The notes beneath the pieces were generated by a model that had not been told where the DNA came from, searched no databases, and saw nothing but the letters and a program-made list of their open reading frames with translations. DNA of 54,383 nucleotides from an uncultured Bacteroidales bacterium. Its GTDB lineage: Bacteria > Bacteroidota > Bacteroidia > Bacteroidales > JAUNSR01. Below are positions 53,809 to 54,383 of this stretch, in pieces. A program made the position numbers and the translations under genes. Position 1 is the first letter of the stretch, and every line of letters begins with the position of its first letter. The DNA lies in the NCBI GenBank assembly GCA_947074145.1, contig CAMTOJ010000017.1, positions 1 to 54,383 of the forward strand, written 5' to 3'.

Positions 53809-53905
53809 ATTGTCAGTTTTATACTATTCTATACTACCATAATTGTGCCAAAGTATTTAAACGCTTGATTTTAAACCCTTTGAAGTTTAATGCTTTTTCA
53901 GAATA

Positions 53906-54065
53906 TTACATTTATGTAACATTGTTTAATCCTCTACCACATTTACGTAGAACAGCCAATGTGTCATTTTGCAACCTTTTTACTTAGATTAAATCTATAT
54001 TTCTTTTATTTCCTACATTTTTGTATCTTTTTGTTATTATATTGATATTTTTTCTTACGTTTGTA
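53906..54065. promoter_or_regulatory. Cluster of four TTACAT-type repeats between modE and the nifA-like gene
   Basis: TTACATTTATGTAA (53906-53919), CCACATTTACGTAG (53937-53950), CTACATTTTTGTAT (54013-54026) and a shorter TTACGTTTGTA (54055-54065) share the pattern TACAT-TT-NTGTA. The first has perfect 6-bp inverted arms. All lie upstream of the nifA-like ATG at 54098, so they may be operators for it or for modE. Confidence 0.45.
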
Positions 54066-54097
54066 TAGGCGAACATATTCAATCAATTATCAGTTTT

Positions 54098-54383
54098 ATG
54101 AAAAGTTTGTGTATATATAAGGGAAAAACAGACTGCGAGGTCAAGAAAGACCTCAATCTACTATTAGATATCAGTAACGAACTTAACGCTGCCGATATAA
54201 ACCTCGATAACGTTATTAAGCTTTTACAAAAACAGCTTAAAGCAGATGCAATAATGTTATATGTATTAAATAGAAAGAAAAATCTTATTTATGTAGAGGG
54301 ATCCTACGGTCTTGAGAACAAAGATTTAAGTAATATCACTTATAAACAGGGCGAAGGAGTGATAGGCAATGTGGTTAGAAACG
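54098..54383 (+). CDS. nifA: NifA-like regulator, N-terminal GAF domain only (partial)
   Basis: The frame opens with ATG at 54098 (MKSLCIYKGKTDCEVK) and runs off the right edge after 95 codons. The visible part is a GAF domain start: LLLDISNELNAADINLDNVIKLLQKQLKADAIMLYVLN, then YKQGEGVIGNVVRN, the GEGxxGxVV motif of NifA-type N-terminal domains. The AAA+ sigma-54 activator and HTH domains would lie beyond the window. Position beside nif genes supports NifA, but a different GAF protein is not excluded. Confidence 0.7.
   Translation, partial: MKSLCIYKGKTDCEVKKDLNLLLDISNELNAADINLDNVIKLLQKQLKADAIMLYVLNRKKNLIYVEGSYGLENKDLSNITYKQGEGVIGNVVRN

Overview
The window is AT-rich DNA from what is almost certainly a member of the Bacteroidales, probably an anaerobic or fermentative nitrogen fixer. 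The evidence is a SusC/SusD-type receptor pair at the left edge, promoters of the Bacteroidetes type (-33 TTTG, about 19 bp, -7 TAnnTTTG; best example upstream of rpsF at 14921-14951), a fused CcsB-CcsA cytochrome maturation protein, and many overlapping or 1-nt stop/start gene junctions. I saw no transposase, integrase, CRISPR array, rRNA or tRNA.

Positions 1-38500 are mixed housekeeping and accessory genes. They are a SusD/SusC pair (1-3378), cysteine synthase (3931-4878), an MlaE-MlaF lipid-transport pair coupled to a LuxR-type response regulator (4969-7162), LptB (7285-8037), a two-domain M16 protease, a CPBP membrane protease, an RRM protein, a nitroreductase lipoprotein and the rpsF-rpsR-rplI operon. 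Next come a TolC/RND/membrane-fusion efflux operon with a divergent AraC regulator (15244-21760) and a DUF4932-like HEXXH protein. A four-gene operon follows: outer-membrane barrel, imelysin lipoprotein, di-heme oxidoreductase lipoprotein and CcsBA (23316-29724). The block ends with a multi-PAS histidine kinase, a membrane-anchored MutS-like ATPase, an alpha/beta hydrolase, a TauE/SafE permease and a GNAT acetyltransferase.

Positions 38574-54383 form a compact nitrogen fixation and molybdenum island, nearly all on the minus strand. In transcription order: modE-like regulator, outer-membrane porin, modA, then nifH-nifI1-nifI2-nifD-nifK-nifE, a 30-bp perfect palindrome that looks like a terminator, then nifN-nifB-[2Fe-2S] ferredoxin-nifV, then modB-modC and a NifX-domain protein with a cysteine-rich tail. 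A divergent gene running off the right edge begins with a GAF domain and is probably nifA. The order nifHI1I2DKEN(B), the roughly 50-residue insertion in NifD and the short NifK match the clostridial/methanogen type of Mo-nitrogenase. nifU, nifS, nifX (stand-alone), nifW and nifZ are absent here.

The strongest new observation is a molybdenum regulon wrapped around the nif genes. Four 23-bp ModE-like boxes (CGTTAT-N11-ATAA[C/T]G) lie 65-69 bp apart between modE and the porin, and a fifth lies 47 bp upstream of modB. The porin is directly upstream of modA behind these boxes, so it is a candidate outer-membrane molybdate channel. The ModE protein is only its DNA-binding domain and ModC lacks the C-terminal Mop/TOBE domain, so the molybdate sensor of the system is not obvious.
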